Below, piece after piece: positions 38,901 to 53,900 of a stretch of DNA of 64,000 bases. A program made the position numbers and the translations under genes. The notes under the pieces were generated by a model. The model worked only from the letters and a program-made list of their open reading frames with translations, did not search any database and was not told the origin of the DNA. The stretch is from NCBI GenBank assembly GCA_030248225.1, contig JASANE010024780.1, positions 1 through 64,000 on the forward strand. Reading direction: 5' to 3'. The stretch is from Trileptium ribeirensis. Taxonomy: Eukaryota; Nematoda; Enoplea; Enoplida; Thoracostomopsidae. Numbering within the stretch: position 1 is the stretch's first letter; every line of letters starts with the position of its first letter.

Positions 38901-41900
38901 TCACGGCGGATATGACATGACGTGGCGTTAATATACTATAATTATCGCTTTATTACATTTCCTGTAAGAGCACTGGACTCAGAACCGATATTTTGGGCTA
39001 AACTTAACACCATCTTTAGTCTTTTCATTTGTAACATGGGAATACTTGGACACGTTTGACCCAAATTTAGGTAGTGTAGAAAATTGTATATGGCATACAT
39101 TTACCGCTGAGAACAACTAAATATTACCTTCTGCATACGCTTTACGGGTTAAAAGTGAAAATTTTGGACCAAATCTGTAAAATTTCGTATATATAGCTTC
39201 GTAGGAGGTAAGCCGATGTGACCACTATTTTTACTGTACACGTGTACTTACGTTGTTGCACATAGTTTTAAGGCTATTTCAGTATCTCCGTCGACTGAGT
39301 AATATTGGTTCAACTTTAAGTTTGATCAATCAATCTACTTAGAGAATAAACTGCATTTGCCATTTATAACGTCGTAATACCTATTCCACATTGACTATGT
39401 TTCCATAGCCTTAGTCCAGCTCCGTACTGTAATAGTGATCTCCATTATTCGTATATCCCCTCAGCAGAACGAAACAATGAGGAGAAATCTCTTATTTATT
39501 TTCATAGTTCTTCTATCAACAGATGGATTGGTTGCTTCGATATTTTTATAATTGCATAGTTTAAGCCTGTCGGCATATCTTTGCTACTTATTTCATTCCG
39601 ATCTGACGTTAAATTTGAGATCTTCTGTGCATTACACTCATTTCTAACTAATTATAGCAAACATAAGTTTAGTTGTAGACCCAACGGTCCTTATGAAGAA
39701 TCTTAGTATTTTTGATAATAATGTTGGTGTCGGGATTAGATTAACATTTTTATTCACAGAGGAATTTCTGTATCGTGTTCACAGATCAAAAGAATTCGTA
39801 AATCAGTCTTCGCCGTACTAGTGCTATATATAAAAATTGGCATCACCAGCATGGCCTGTCCACAGCCTTCTGAAATGTTGGGAAGGAACTTCGGTCGCCC
39901 CGTGTTCATTCTCGGGAGAAAGTTTAGAGTGGGGTGGGGGAATAAATTTTGCTGAAAAATTGTCCCATATCTTTAAGTACTTTTATTGCCATACATGTGT
40001 TTTCAGACAAAACTATATAGAGGGAAATTAATGCTTAAAAACTTTTGCATACAAAAACATGAACTTAAAGACTAAAAATTTTTGGATTTAGATGAACACG
40101 GGGGGTTCGGCCAAGTGGGAGGGGCGGACATCGGGGAAAATCTCTCCGAGATGGAGAGATCCCACCGCTGTGGACAATCTAGACCAGTTCGCCAAATTTT
40201 TTAAAAATGCACGGAACAATCCACGGGTCTGATCTGCGCGATTTTTATTGGGAAAAATGACATGTAGTTAATAAACGCATAAAAATAATCGAATTAAACG
40301 ATGCAAACGTAAATTTAGCGGTTAAATTTAAGTTTCAACTATTTGTATCGGTATGAGATAAGTTTTTTTATGCTAAACTCGCTTTGTTAGTTGTATATAA
40401 GATGCTATTATCTGGAAAATTAAAGGATCTATCAACGGCGCGTTTCTTTTGAAAAGCTTTATATCTCGCAAAAAATGTGCAGTGAAATAAAAAATGAACA
40501 AAATTCGCATGAATAAAGTCTTAAAATATTATGGTGTAAAATGTTTTAGTTCTTAAGTGTTACCAGAAAATATGTGGAACATACATTCTCTTTCATCAGG
40601 CCAACTATTTGTATGTATAACTATAGGCATTGGTCATATTGAAGTCAGATAGTGTGCGTTTGCAATACAAACATGTTAGTTTTGCCAAAACAAAGCAACA
40701 GTTACTTGTAACTGATAACATATATTTTCATTCAGAGCGTAGTGTAGCGTCGCAGAGCTTGCGTGTTGCAGGGGTGAAAGCTTTTTAATTCCGTCTGTCT
40801 GTGTGTATCCTCCATAACTCAGGAATGACTTAACCGAAGATTCATGATCTTGGGCTCGTTTGAACTGGCATAGACAATTTACCGTGTACATTCGTTTTTA
40901 ACCTATTGTTTTTTTGGTTTGAGGTCTGGTTCTGTGACCAGGTCAAAATTAGGGTTTTTACTCCATTTTACTACCCTTCACGGAAGCAAAATTATTTTTA
41001 TGTTAACTTTCGAATTTCGTTTCTCTGGTTGGTTTTATTTCATAGTAAAATGATATTTGCCTATGCCTCTTTGTTTTTCGATTAAAGCTCTGGTTCTGGA
41101 GTAAGGGGGTTTGAGGTATTGCACCCTCGTGGTTCCTCTACCCAAAATTCGAAAATTTATTTTGACGTCTTTTTCGGCTGAAAAGTTCCACTTGGTTGTT
41201 TTTTGGCATGGGAAACTCATTGCCGGGGCTCTAAGAAGTTGTGTGATATCCACGTATAGCATATCGACGTATACTATCGAGAGCTTATTGGTTGTGCACG
41301 CAAAAAGCATAGTTGTACCTGTCCTTCACTACGCTCTGCAATCTCGGTAGAGTTACTAGTTTAACTGAAATCTATACATCATAGCGGATTCATTTGGATC
41401 CATTGACTAAATGAAAGCTACTTATTATGTTAATAATGCACCGGTTAATTAAGCAAAGCTGTTAGTAAGACTGTATATATTTACGGGCCGGCTCGCCTAC
41501 CAGTGAATTTGTGTTTACTGAAGTCAATCATATATGTGCATTTGCTGGCGAATTGGCTTCTCCATTTACACAACATGCTGTGAACAGATTCAACGGACGT
41601 TCTGGCCACTGGTCTCCCCCTCTTCGAATTCACTTCGCATATCCAGAAGCAAAACAAGTTGATCTGATAACACTGGACTTAATCTGAATTGTTTAGAATG
41701 TAGTGGATTTGGTTTAGCTTTGTCAAGATTTATTTAAACCGGAATGATTTTGATGCGTGAGCTAACGTTTATTTAAGCTTGCTTTTTTACTGTAAAAATA
41801 TAAAATGTAGTTAGAAGTGTTATTGATTTTCGAAATTGTCGATTTTTTAATTCATGTAAATATAACTAGAGATTTTAATGGAGCCTAAATGGCTATTATT

Positions 41901-44900
41901 TCGTGGAGTAAAAATTGAGTAGTTTTGTTTAGGAAACTATTGTTTTAGATCGCGTTTCGGCAAGCATTTCTTGACATTCTCATATGCCCAAGCGATGATG
42001 AAAACAGCAGTTGTGACGTATGTTTACTATTATTATTTAGCAGTAGTTACTATTCGTGCAGCGATGGGGAACGGATCATGAAAATACAGTTGTAATGGCG
42101 AATTCTTTCTGCTACTTCTCGTGCTGCTGCTTCTCCGATGTCACACTTTCAGATATAACAGATAGAGCTGAAATTTTGTGTTTACTTTTACACTAGGTGT
42201 AACCAGGTGGAAAATGAAGTTAGTCTCATATTATAGGGTAATATCTCCGTGGCGTGTCGCCACGCGGTCGTGGCTAGTAGCAGTTTAACAGCGCAGTATG
42301 CCAGGACAGGTAAAGCGTCGTAAACTTTTGTTGAACCTCAGAACGTTTATTAAAACACTGTGGATTTTTAATTTTTATTGAAATTGATATATATATATAT
42401 TTATATAATATGTATTTTCGTTGAAACGTAAAGGCCGAAGCGAGCGAAGTTTTCACTGATGACGCTAGGCGGAAAATCGTGAAAATTTCTTTTTTTGTCT
42501 ATTTCATTCATAACTCATTTTCGGGTGGACCGATTTCGGTAGATTTGTTTATTCGATAGCAAAAGTGATGAGGCTGTGCCCTTTAGTTGAACGCGAAAAG
42601 CTCCGACTCCACTTTCAGGGTCATGATTGCAAAAAAAGGTTTTAAGGTTTTTGCCAAATTTGGTGCTACGGGTACCATTCCTTGGCAGACAATATCTCGC
42701 GACACAGATTACACATCGAAAAAGTGTTACCAACATCACGAATCAGCTCATCGAGATCTACAACCTTGCTGACTGTTTTGTGAAGCCACTCCCCGGAACC
42801 CTGTGGGTCCCAATATATTTCGTTGTCCGTTTGACGGAAATAGCTATTTTTTTTAATTTTTGGCATATTGTTGCGTGGTTTTACCGTACAGTGTCTATTT
42901 GGTTACCAAGCACGCTCCATACGATAGATTTGCTACCTGGAGCCCAACTTGACCTTTTAATGGGGTTTTAAGGTCGACGAATCCGTTTTCCAAAATATGG
43001 TGAGTTCATTTTTTGGTTATGTATTGCGTGCATGGCATCAAGAACTGTCTATATAGGTATTTCTGAAGGTCGCATACAATGACTTGTTTATCTACAGTCC
43101 AGTGTGCATATTCCATGCCTTTTCATAGGTGTTCAATGGCTTTAGGGTCAGTGAACCGAATTTCCACAATATAGTCTGTCTTCAGTTATTTGCTTACGTA
43201 TTGGGTACAGGTTATCAAGAATTATCTGTATAGATTTTCCGGTAAGTTGAATACGATGGTTTGTTTATCGATAGTCCAGCATGGGTATCCTATGCCTTTT
43301 CCGGTGTTTTCATTAGGTTTAGGATGAATGTACCCGATTTTCAGAAAATACTCGTTCTTCAGTAGTTTGGTCAGTGGCATCAAAAATAGTCTGTTTGGAG
43401 GGTTTTCGGGTGTGCTAAATACAATGATTTGATTATCTAGAGTCCATTGTGCATATTTCATGCCTTTTCAATGGGTTTAGTGTCAATGAACCCGATTTCC
43501 AAAATATAGTCTTTGTTAAGTTGTTACTACCAGAAATACTTGATGCGTTGTCAGTTGTTTTCGGTGGGTTTACGGTCGACTAGGTTTTAGGATATTAAAT
43601 GGGTTCAGGGTTCAAGAGGTTTTAGTGTGGTATGTACATCAAACACAACCTGTTACAGGTTTTTTAAACAAAATGATAATTTAAAAATGAAACCACGCTC
43701 GCTCTGTTTCATTCTCGCTTGGAGTACTATTTTTAAAATAGGGATGTATTAGCGTAACGACTAGTGCTACATTTCGCGATTAACAGCGCTAGTCACTTTT
43801 GGGTTGTCGCTACTGGGGCTCCCTCCCCAAACCGGCCTGACCTCTGTGTTGAAGTACCCAGGAATGAGAATTTATTGGTATCATAAAATAATAATTGAAT
43901 TTACCGTCGCACTGTATCAATGTTTGATATTGAATATACAGATGCTGTATTTTTCTCTTCATCTGAATTTAAATTATATTTATAAAGAAGTTTTACCGTA
44001 TTTTTCATTTCACGCATGTAGATTTGTTGGTATTTGAAAGTTTCGTTAGCTTGAGCTATAAATTTAATAAATAAATATGCCAAGAGTTTTCGTTTCAAAA
44101 TTTATCTCTGCTGATCGTTATTGTGTTATTCTGTGTACATTTTTAGCCTTACAACGTGAGCGGTTGTGAAAAAATAGATCGTGCGTCGTCACCAATAAAC
44201 ATTAGTCATGACCACTACGACGAAAATTCTACAGAAGGTTCCATTTCGACTGTTGAGAATGCACCGCAGTGGTTTAAGGATTTTATTATCGATGTATGTG
44301 AAATTAGTAGAGTCGTAATTTCGAAGGGCTATGTGAAACATTATTAATTTGTAAATTATTCTTTCTACAAATGGGAGCAATTTAGATATCAAAACTGGCG
44401 ATTCCAAATTTGGAAATGTCATTGTTCTGGTCAAGGTTTTATTTATAATCATCGCGCTGGGGTTCCGGGGTAGTCGCAAATTCGGGTTCAATAGAATAAG
44501 ACTCAAATACAGTTAGGTAAAGAATTTTTCAAATTTCTAGTTAATTCAAAAACGGTCTTCTACATGGTTGTAAAGAACTGAAATAAAATTATGAGCAACC
44601 GCTGTACCATCAGCTCTGCACTTTTGTAAACTTACCTCAAAATTACTTATCATCCTGCTGTTGCCGCAGCATTTTTCCTGTGTTCATCAAAACTTTATTG
44701 GTCGGAAATGGATCAATGATCGTTTCAGGGGCGGTCGCCGATAAATGTTGAATTTGACAGAATAAACGGCGACCACGCTATTTCTCAGCCCGATTTAAAC
44801 TAGTTCATGTAACGATTCTGCGCCTCATACTGGTATTATATTGACAATGTTTTGCATTCATTTCTGGCATTGTGTAATGGTGAAATTATTCGACGATTCC

Positions 44901-47900
44901 TTTTATTCGATAATAATTATTATTAATGTGTCTTTGGCTGGAGTATTTCCAACTATGCACGATTTGATGTATTTTTGGTTGGTGTCTTTCCAATTATGCA
45001 TCATAGCTACAGTAATGGCCGTTAACTGAAGACGTAAAACGCGTTATTGAACGCGAGATGACATTATTGGAACCTTGCTTGATTTTACCAACGAAAAATG
45101 AGGCCGTATGACGAAAGATGCATAAAACTTTCTTAAATATGCATATTTTAGCCGCTGTTATAGCTGCAGAACAATGTATAAAAACAATATTATATACAGT
45201 CACGGACAGATTTAGCTGCTTAAAAACGCACTCCATCTCATCTAAGTTGTGTTAGCGTGCGTACGGATTGGTATTCGAATGTGTGTGCGTTTACATTACA
45301 CGTGTGTATGCAGTTAGTTGGATACGTGAAAGTGTGGTTTGGTGTATTTACATACTGCGGGTTGATTGCTCATATTTTGCTTGTGGATTTTGCAAAATAT
45401 TGGTCCTTTGCTGGCTTCGCCGCCTGGTCAAAATTTATGGATGGGGGACTAACCGTGGGCCGACAAATATTGGGCAGGGGCTTCAGTTGGTTTTGATTTA
45501 TACTAATTGATTCATATATTTGTTGTGATTTTTGTTCAAATCGTGAGATATTTCGCCACCAACACTAATTTCAATGCTATATCTGTATCGAATTCCAAGG
45601 AATAAATTATATTTAGTTGTAGCACCACTTTCAGTGTTCGAAAAACCGAGCCACATTTCATCTCACTTTGATGGGTAGTAGTCAATACCTAAACCAGGAA
45701 GCGACCAAGTATGCGCGTATCCCTGCCCGGTACCGTAGGCGGCATGAACCAGGGGATCCTCTTCTTACGAATCGGGGAGACCAAGTATGGGGCGGCTCTA
45801 CACGAGGGAGATGCATGGTGTGCGTAGCAAGCAGGCAAACTCAGACTCTTGTGTTAATATATTGATGTATTGCCCATATCTCGTGCTAGAATATAAATAT
45901 TTAACAAGGCAATATGTGTATACGATGAATGCTTTATACAAATATATATACCACGATTTGTCGCTGACATGAAGCAATTTTCAATTCGAAAATTATATTC
46001 TGACCTAGATATTTCGACAAGCTGCAAAATTTTTGGCTAACATCATGTGTTAATTTTGTTTGTTGTCAGCTATACTGTATTAGAATTTTTATGCGACGGT
46101 TCTCGAGTTCGTTTTGTCTGATAATAGATAATGCGAAATTGGACGGCTACTAGCTGGCTAGCATTTCAGATTTGTGTTTCCGTACATTTTGAAGTTGCAG
46201 AAGATAGGATATGATGCCTAAATTAAAATATATGCAATAAAATAAAACAAACTAAATTGAAAAATGTTAAATGTTAGCTTTTATGCCGCAGCACGGATTA
46301 TTTTAAGCCTCTATCAGTATCGTGGACGAGTAGCAGTGACTTATGGAAACTAACTTAGAAAACATTGAACATTTTTTAATTTTTATATTTTATTTATATA
46401 TAACATAAAAAAGATTTTATATTTTTATACTGGAAAATTAAAAAATACTTAATTTGCACCAATCAATTGATCATTTAGAATCAAAAGAACCGCGAAACAA
46501 ACACGTAACTAAATCCATAATCAAAAATAGGTGCATCAAACGAAGGTAGTAGTTTCCGCTTATAAACGATAATTGTTTACGATTACGCCAGTTCGTTCGT
46601 TTATTGTTTACGTTGTTCATTATACGAAAGGGTACTCAAACGCTTTTGCGTCAACGTATATAACTCAGAGAAATAAAAAATATTTGAATGGATTGAAATT
46701 GTATTACTGCGCATGTAGCATTTTCACAGATTTTTTCGTCTTTTACATGCCAGTATCTTTTGTTTTATATTTGGTTTCAGTACCGCAGCCAAATGCAACG
46801 GCTAAGTTCAAAGTTTGACAGTGCTTCTCCTATGCGGTGTCCTTCATCAGCTACAGATTTACTAATTAAAGAAAACTTATGTTCAGGTATGCTAAACTAA
46901 TACAATATATCAAAATATTGTAATATTAATACATTATGCGTATTTTATTATAATTGTGTTGGCTATCAATTACCTAAATTTATTAATTTCACCGACGCTT
47001 TGTGATTTGCTTTATTTACTAATCAATTTTTCGTTGTTACGACGACGACCACAAATCGTGTTACTCGTTTTTAGCTTTCATAAGAGCCTTCAAATGCAAA
47101 TGTCCTAAAATATTACTGCTTAAGTAATTCAGTTTTTACGTTAGAGAATGATTTATTGCACAGGTGTGTTTAGATTTGTACGTATAATTTATAATATTAT
47201 TGTAATAGTCTCTTTTCAAAAATCCATCCCTGTTCGGTTATTATGCCCCACATTTTTAAATTTTCTATTCGAATGTGTAATATCGTGTGCTCGGCAGTCG
47301 TCCCAGAATTATTACTAGCATAGCGCAAGCGAAGGACAAACGGTGCGCGCGTGATTTCATCTATAGTTGTCATTATTTGTAATCATGTCAGTCGTGTTTT
47401 GGTTTTGATGTGTAAACCACTCTAAAACTTGTGGCGCTATAATTCTGGCCTGATAGTAGTTAATGGTCACCGAGTATTAATTCTGCGCGTTACAAAACCT
47501 CTATCTTATGTGAAAGCGTAGAAAACAACACCAAATAAGAGACTTCTTTCGGTAATTGGGGTTCGCTAACAGTCGACCTATTACCCCTCGAGAACCCTGA
47601 AAAGATATTGTATAGTCATATTGGCTTCTAGATTAGCTAAAGGGCACATCGTTATCGGTTTTGTTTTTTAAACAAGAAATCATCCATCGAAGATGAATTA
47701 TGAGCGAAGCCCACACACAAAAAATTGAAATTATCACGATCTTTCTCACTAGCCCTTTTAAGGGCAACTCCGCTTACTTCGTTAGCTCCATTTCAGTTAT
47801 TCTCCGACAACTTTTAATTAAAACGAATTTGTATTGCACTACTAAATCGCATCCGCGAGGGAAACAAGGAGTTTGACTAGCTTTGCTTCGTTATTCTGAT

Positions 47901-50900
47901 ATTTAAATTTTTTGCGGTATTATTTGAAATTGTCGTAAATAATCTTAAACGGCTGCTGAGATTGCGTAGCAGTAAAGTAGCTATTCATGAGTGGTCTCCA
48001 TTTTTCGATCTGGCGTCTCTTATAAGAGCTTTAACCTAATATGTTGAGGGACATCAGTTGACTAAATTCAAAAGCTATTGATTCTGTTGCAAAGACTTAA
48101 AGGGGACGCAGACCGACAGAATGAAAATTTTTGCACAATCTTGACTCTGGTTACTACGTTAGAGCCGTTTTTATTGTTCGACAATGACTAGAAACTGACA
48201 CTTTTTTCTGTTGTAATCGTTTCCTATTGTATCGATTTTAATAACTTAATATTCTTTCCAATATATCTTGGCTAGTTTTTTGCTCGAAATACATAATTAT
48301 TTGCAAGTAGAATATAGCGCCTTTTTAGTATAATATGGGAGTTGCCTATTATTTCGACGATTAGTAACAAGTTGGCCTAAAATTCATTATGTCTGCGGAA
48401 CTGTAATCATTGGTCTGTTCCACCATTTTACTTGGACAGCAACCATGTTTTTTGTGTTTGTATTCTAAAGTTCATCCTAAATGTTTTTTTATTTGCAACC
48501 GACACTGACACATATAGCTAACTATATTATTGAATATTTCCGTTCTGCAATATTTAGCTTATGAACAATATAATTTCGAAGCACTGTGATCCGTATTTAT
48601 GCGATGTGCGCTTTTTATACATTCTGAAATGTTTTATATATTATTACAGTTTATTCATGATATCGAAAGGCGCTTGTGATAAATGATTTCGCCAACAATA
48701 CAGTCTTAGGCGAGAATTAAAAACAATTCTTTCGCCATAGATTTCGAATAACTTGTAGTTTTATTTAAATTAGCGTCCTAAGCTTGTGTTAATATTCACT
48801 TTTATTTCTGAGTTTCCCTGTAGAATGCCCTATTAATTTCTTTTGCTAATTCTAGATTTACAACAGTCGACTTTGTACAAAGACTCACCTTTCTAGCAAG
48901 CTAGTTCTGCATCTCAAAAGTGTCTATTAAGTATTGATATTGTCGTTGTTTAGGAAGGAAAAATTCGCTTTCCAATTACACCGGCACCGACAACGCAGCT
49001 GGCACGTTAACTGAAGTATCGTCAGCTAATTACGATGATGGATTCATGCAGTCGTGCGAAGTTAAGAGCATTGCTGCTGACTTAAAAAGCCAGGACGAGA
49101 ATCTTCAGCCGGTGGTATCGCAAACAGTACCTGGCTCGCCGTTGTCGTGTTGCTCGAGGACTACTGATATTTCTGAGAAGCGTTTCTCAATACAACGGCA
49201 GCTGGCTGCGTTGCTTCATGCAGAAAAGTGTAACGTTTCACTTGTGAATAGTGAACTTGAAGCATCGGAAACGCCCCAAGTCGGGAGTGACGATATTTCG
49301 CAGGATAAAATATGCAAAATACGTGGATGTGAACGAGCGAAGGGTGTGATCAGTCATGCAAAGTATTGTACAAAAGGCCTAGATTGCCAGTGTAAGTTTT
49401 ACGCATACCAAAAAATTAAATGTAAATTTCATTTTATAGTGTTTTTGCTAATTATGTTTTCAGCAGGATACTGGCATTACTAATAGCTGAGTTTTAATCT
49501 GACAAGGCATCCTAAATCGCTGTTAAAATGCCTCCCGCAGTACTAATCCCTGGTACGCCGATCAAATAAATTTACTATAGCTAGTAACTTGCAAGCGAGC
49601 GTGAAACGGAGTGAGCGTGGTTCTATGAAGCGGTAATTTGGTGTAATAACTTGTAACAGGCTTTTTGTTTAATGGATTTACTAACGTCTATAAAACTGAA
49701 CCCATTGGAAACTGTAAAGCCTCCTGGGCCCCGAACCTATAAAAAATTGAAATCGTGAAAAGTATTCGTGCTGGTCCATAGCTAACCAAACCATGCTATC
49801 CAACGTACGGACAGTTCTTGATGCCTGTACTCAGTGTAACCATACAACTGATGACAAACTCTATTCCATCGGCAATTGGGTTCAATAACCTCAAAGCCAT
49901 TGAAAAATCTGAAAAAGCATGAGTGCTGGCCTGTAGATAATCAAACCATCGTATTCAGCGTACTTAAAAACATATATAGACCATTCTTGATGCCCTACAA
50001 GCAATAAATAACCAAACAAACGAAAACTCGCTATATTTTGGAAACCGGGATCGTAGGTCGTAAAACCATTGAAACAATATAAAAGGCATGATGTAGTCTA
50101 GTTGGACTCTATACAGCAAAATGGTTGTATTCAGCCTGCTGAATAACGTGACGGACAATCGTTGTAAGGTATAAACACGCAACAGCATGCCGGAATTTGA
50201 AAATCGTTATTTCTGGCAAAAGCAGATTTTTTCAATTTCGGAATAGCGAAAATTGCGCTAATCTGTTTTTTTAATGTGTAACAGTGTACAAAAAAGCGTA
50301 AATGTTTCTATATTTTCAGAACGTATAAGTTATGCGGATTCTTGAAAGACAAACTGTTTGTGCTGCTATTAATGCATATAGTCATTGTGGCAGATGCTGT
50401 TGTGCATTATGAATCATGTCGAATATTTTGCAGAAAATATCCGGCTCATAGCTGCTGAGTTGTCCGGACTTAGAATAAAAGGTGTAAATTACTCTAAGCT
50501 TGGTTAAAACAATACGAAACGGGTCCTAAAAACGCGTAAATTACGCAAAAAAATGCGAAAAATATCATGGGCAAAAGGGTCATAGACGTTTCGACAAAGG
50601 GTGGATACTGGTTTGTTTATATACTATTTATTACTTATTCGACCATAAATATATAATATTATGTAATCTTGGTCTGATATATATGCTAGAGAGTTCAAAT
50701 TAGTGCTATAGATGCACACATATTCATACCAAAAATATTTTTAATGGGTCGACGGACCATATTCGGGCCCACAGCAGCCCAGCCAGTGGTCTCACAAAAA
50801 GTCATGGTCAACAAAGTTGTAGATCTCGATTATATGATTTCAATATTCGGTGCGAAACATATGTCGCGAGCAGGGAATAACCGGAACCGGAACCGTCCAT

Positions 50901-53900
50901 TTAAACCGGATCCGGAACCGGAACCTGGTCTTCGAAATTTAGATATAGTAAAACAGATGATGGAAGAAATGAAGGTATAGTGGATTTAAAATGCATTAAA
51001 AATAACTTTTACATTAAACTTAATGTTTTGCGATGGTATTATTGCCTTTCTGAAACTTTAAAGAGACTGAGGAAGCTAATAATGTTTATTTATCGATCAA
51101 ATATGGGATCGATTTTTGGACACCCAGAGCAAAAATGCCTTCCACTATAAACCATTGCGTATGCTGCGTCAAATCGAATGTGCTTACAAAGCTTGGAGCG
51201 TAGAATACATACTTTCGCTCTGTCTCCAGTCGCCTCCCTTTACTACACATACGTTTGTTGCATGTTCTTCTGTAGGAAACTTAAAATCATTGGTTTATAT
51301 GATTCTAAGAGAAAATAATAGATAGAAGGTAATTTTCTGATCAGTGGTGAGAGACACTGTTTAAGCTAGCGTTAGACAAACAGTGCCCGTCAGTTAGATC
51401 ATAATGATAATAACTTTCTAATCAGAATCCTATAAATGAGACACACTGTGATGCTGCTCGCACAGTGTCAATAAATACACTTCATTGCGAAGAAAGCTGT
51501 TTCTAGCTGCGTTGCAGATAACGTTAGTTTACTTCAATTTAGCCTGATTTACAAAGTTTACAAGCGCACTGGCTGGCGCTTGACGCAACTAATGTTAGCC
51601 AAGCATACGATAAGTACTTCTGCTTAAGCCACTACTCTGCTACCCAGTTGGATCGGTTTCATTCGAACGTAACCCGGAGACTTCTAAATGTGTAAAATAG
51701 CTGCTTTTGATTTGTTAAAAAACTCCTGCAGGTTATGACAAATTCCTACTGAAATTATGTGCACTACTTACGTTTCTGACAGTAAATTGCTTAGTTAATT
51801 TTTCTTTTGCTTGGTTGTATTGGAGCTTGATCATTGTATAATATATATTACATATGTTTGGATTACAGGATAAAGCAAAAAACGTGGAAAATTTCAAACA
51901 AAATTTTTAAACCGGAATTCCGGTTCCGGTATGGTTTTTGCCCTGTGCCGGGACCGCAATCGGAACACGATTTTCGCCGGAACCGGAATGGTTACTCCCT
52001 GGTCGCGAGATATGGGCTGCCAAATACTGGTACCCGTATGGCAAAGAAGTGGTCTGGTTATTTGATGGGACGCCTAAGTGCTGCGAAAGACTGGTACCCA
52101 TGTGGAAAGGACCTTGAAAAACCCTGTTTTTTGGTCGTTTTGCCCCCGAATATGGGGTCTGAGCTGTTCGGATTCAACTAAAGGGCGTATCCTCATCACT
52201 TTTGCTTTGGAATAAAAAATTTATCGAAATCCATCAACTCGAAGATGACTTATGTGTGACAGAACCCGGCAAAAAATTTTCAAGAATGTTTACATAAGTA
52301 GTATCTGTTTACATTCACTGCCAGAATCGACTTCTAATTTTCTTCGATGTTCGCTCGAGAATTATTCGAATATGAACATTTGCTGGGACAGTATTCGATA
52401 GTAGGTTCCTGCTAATGTAATAGAAGTATAAATAAAAAATAAGAAACCATTAATGGACTCCTAAAAACTCGGTTCGGAGCTAGCATTAACATTATACATA
52501 AACAGGCGAAATGTTTACTTCAGCGGCGTCTTTATATTGTATTTCCTATTATTTGGAAGCACAGAATATAGAAAGTACATAGGCAACCATCGACAATCCT
52601 ATTTTGTGGCGTGGAATAATTGCTGCTAATTGATGCTAAAATGCATCATTTCTAGTCTACTGCAGCGTACAACTAAGATAACGACGCATTGAAAACGTCA
52701 AATAACTCGCGTAAACTGTAAGCCTATCGATAACTTGATGTAAATAAGAACTCACTTGGTTAAAGTTTCACTTGTTGGGTGCATTTTTAAAAATGTTTTA
52801 TATTTTTATAGCTTTAAAATAATGACCGCTCTGTTAAAAATATTGAATTTTCTGTATGAGAGAGTTTTTTCGTGATATGAGATATTCGTTTACTTGAAAA
52901 AACACAATTGTGTAAAAAGCCTGCTAGTAACTCGCAAGCGAGGGTGAAACGGAGCGAGCGTGGTTTCATCGTGGTGATTTTGTGAAATCACCTTGTACGG
53001 GCTTTATGTTTGATGTATATTCTACACTACTACATATACCCGTGAAACCACTGAAAAAGCTAAATCCTGGTCGACCCTACTCATCGAAAAGAACTCAAAA
53101 TGCACGAAATATTCGTGCTAGTCTCTAGATAACCAAACCATCCTATTCAGCGTACCGTAGAACTTATGCATAGAACATTCTTCGTACCCTTTACGCAATA
53201 CATAAACAAGATACTGAAAGCAAACTACATTCTGGCAATCGGGTTTAGTGATCCCAAACCCATTGAAAATATCTGAATAGGTATGAAATATTCGTGCTGG
53301 ACTCTAGATAACCAAATCGTATTCGTACCGAAAAACCTATATATTGATCACTCTTTATACCCTGTAAGCAATAAATAACCAACAAAATGATAACTCACTA
53401 CTTTTTGGAAATCGGGTTTGTAGAAACTAAAATCCTTTAAACCCCGTGGAAACATGTAATAGTCAAGTTCGACTCGATCTAACAAAACCGTCATATTCAG
53501 CGTGCTTGATAATTTAACAGACACTTGTAAGGTAAAACATGCAACAACATGCTGAAGTTTGAAAATCGCTATTTCTGGCAATGGGATGACGAGCCATATT
53601 TGGGCCCACAGCGGCACACGCATTGGTGTCACAAAACAGTCATAGTCAGTTGAGTTGCATGTATCGATGAGCTGATTCTGTTTTTCGATGTGAAGGTTTT
53701 GTCGCGAGATGTGCGGTGCGAAATACTGGTACCTGTATGGAGAATTTTGGCAAAGAACCCTTAAAACCATGCTTTTTTGCCATATTGACCCCAAAGATGG
53801 AGTCGCAGCCTAGGTTTTTTTGGTCTGCAGGTGGCTGTAGCCAAATATTTTTACGTGGGCCCAAAAAAATTTTGCTGGGCCCAGGTCAGTTTTGGCTTCG

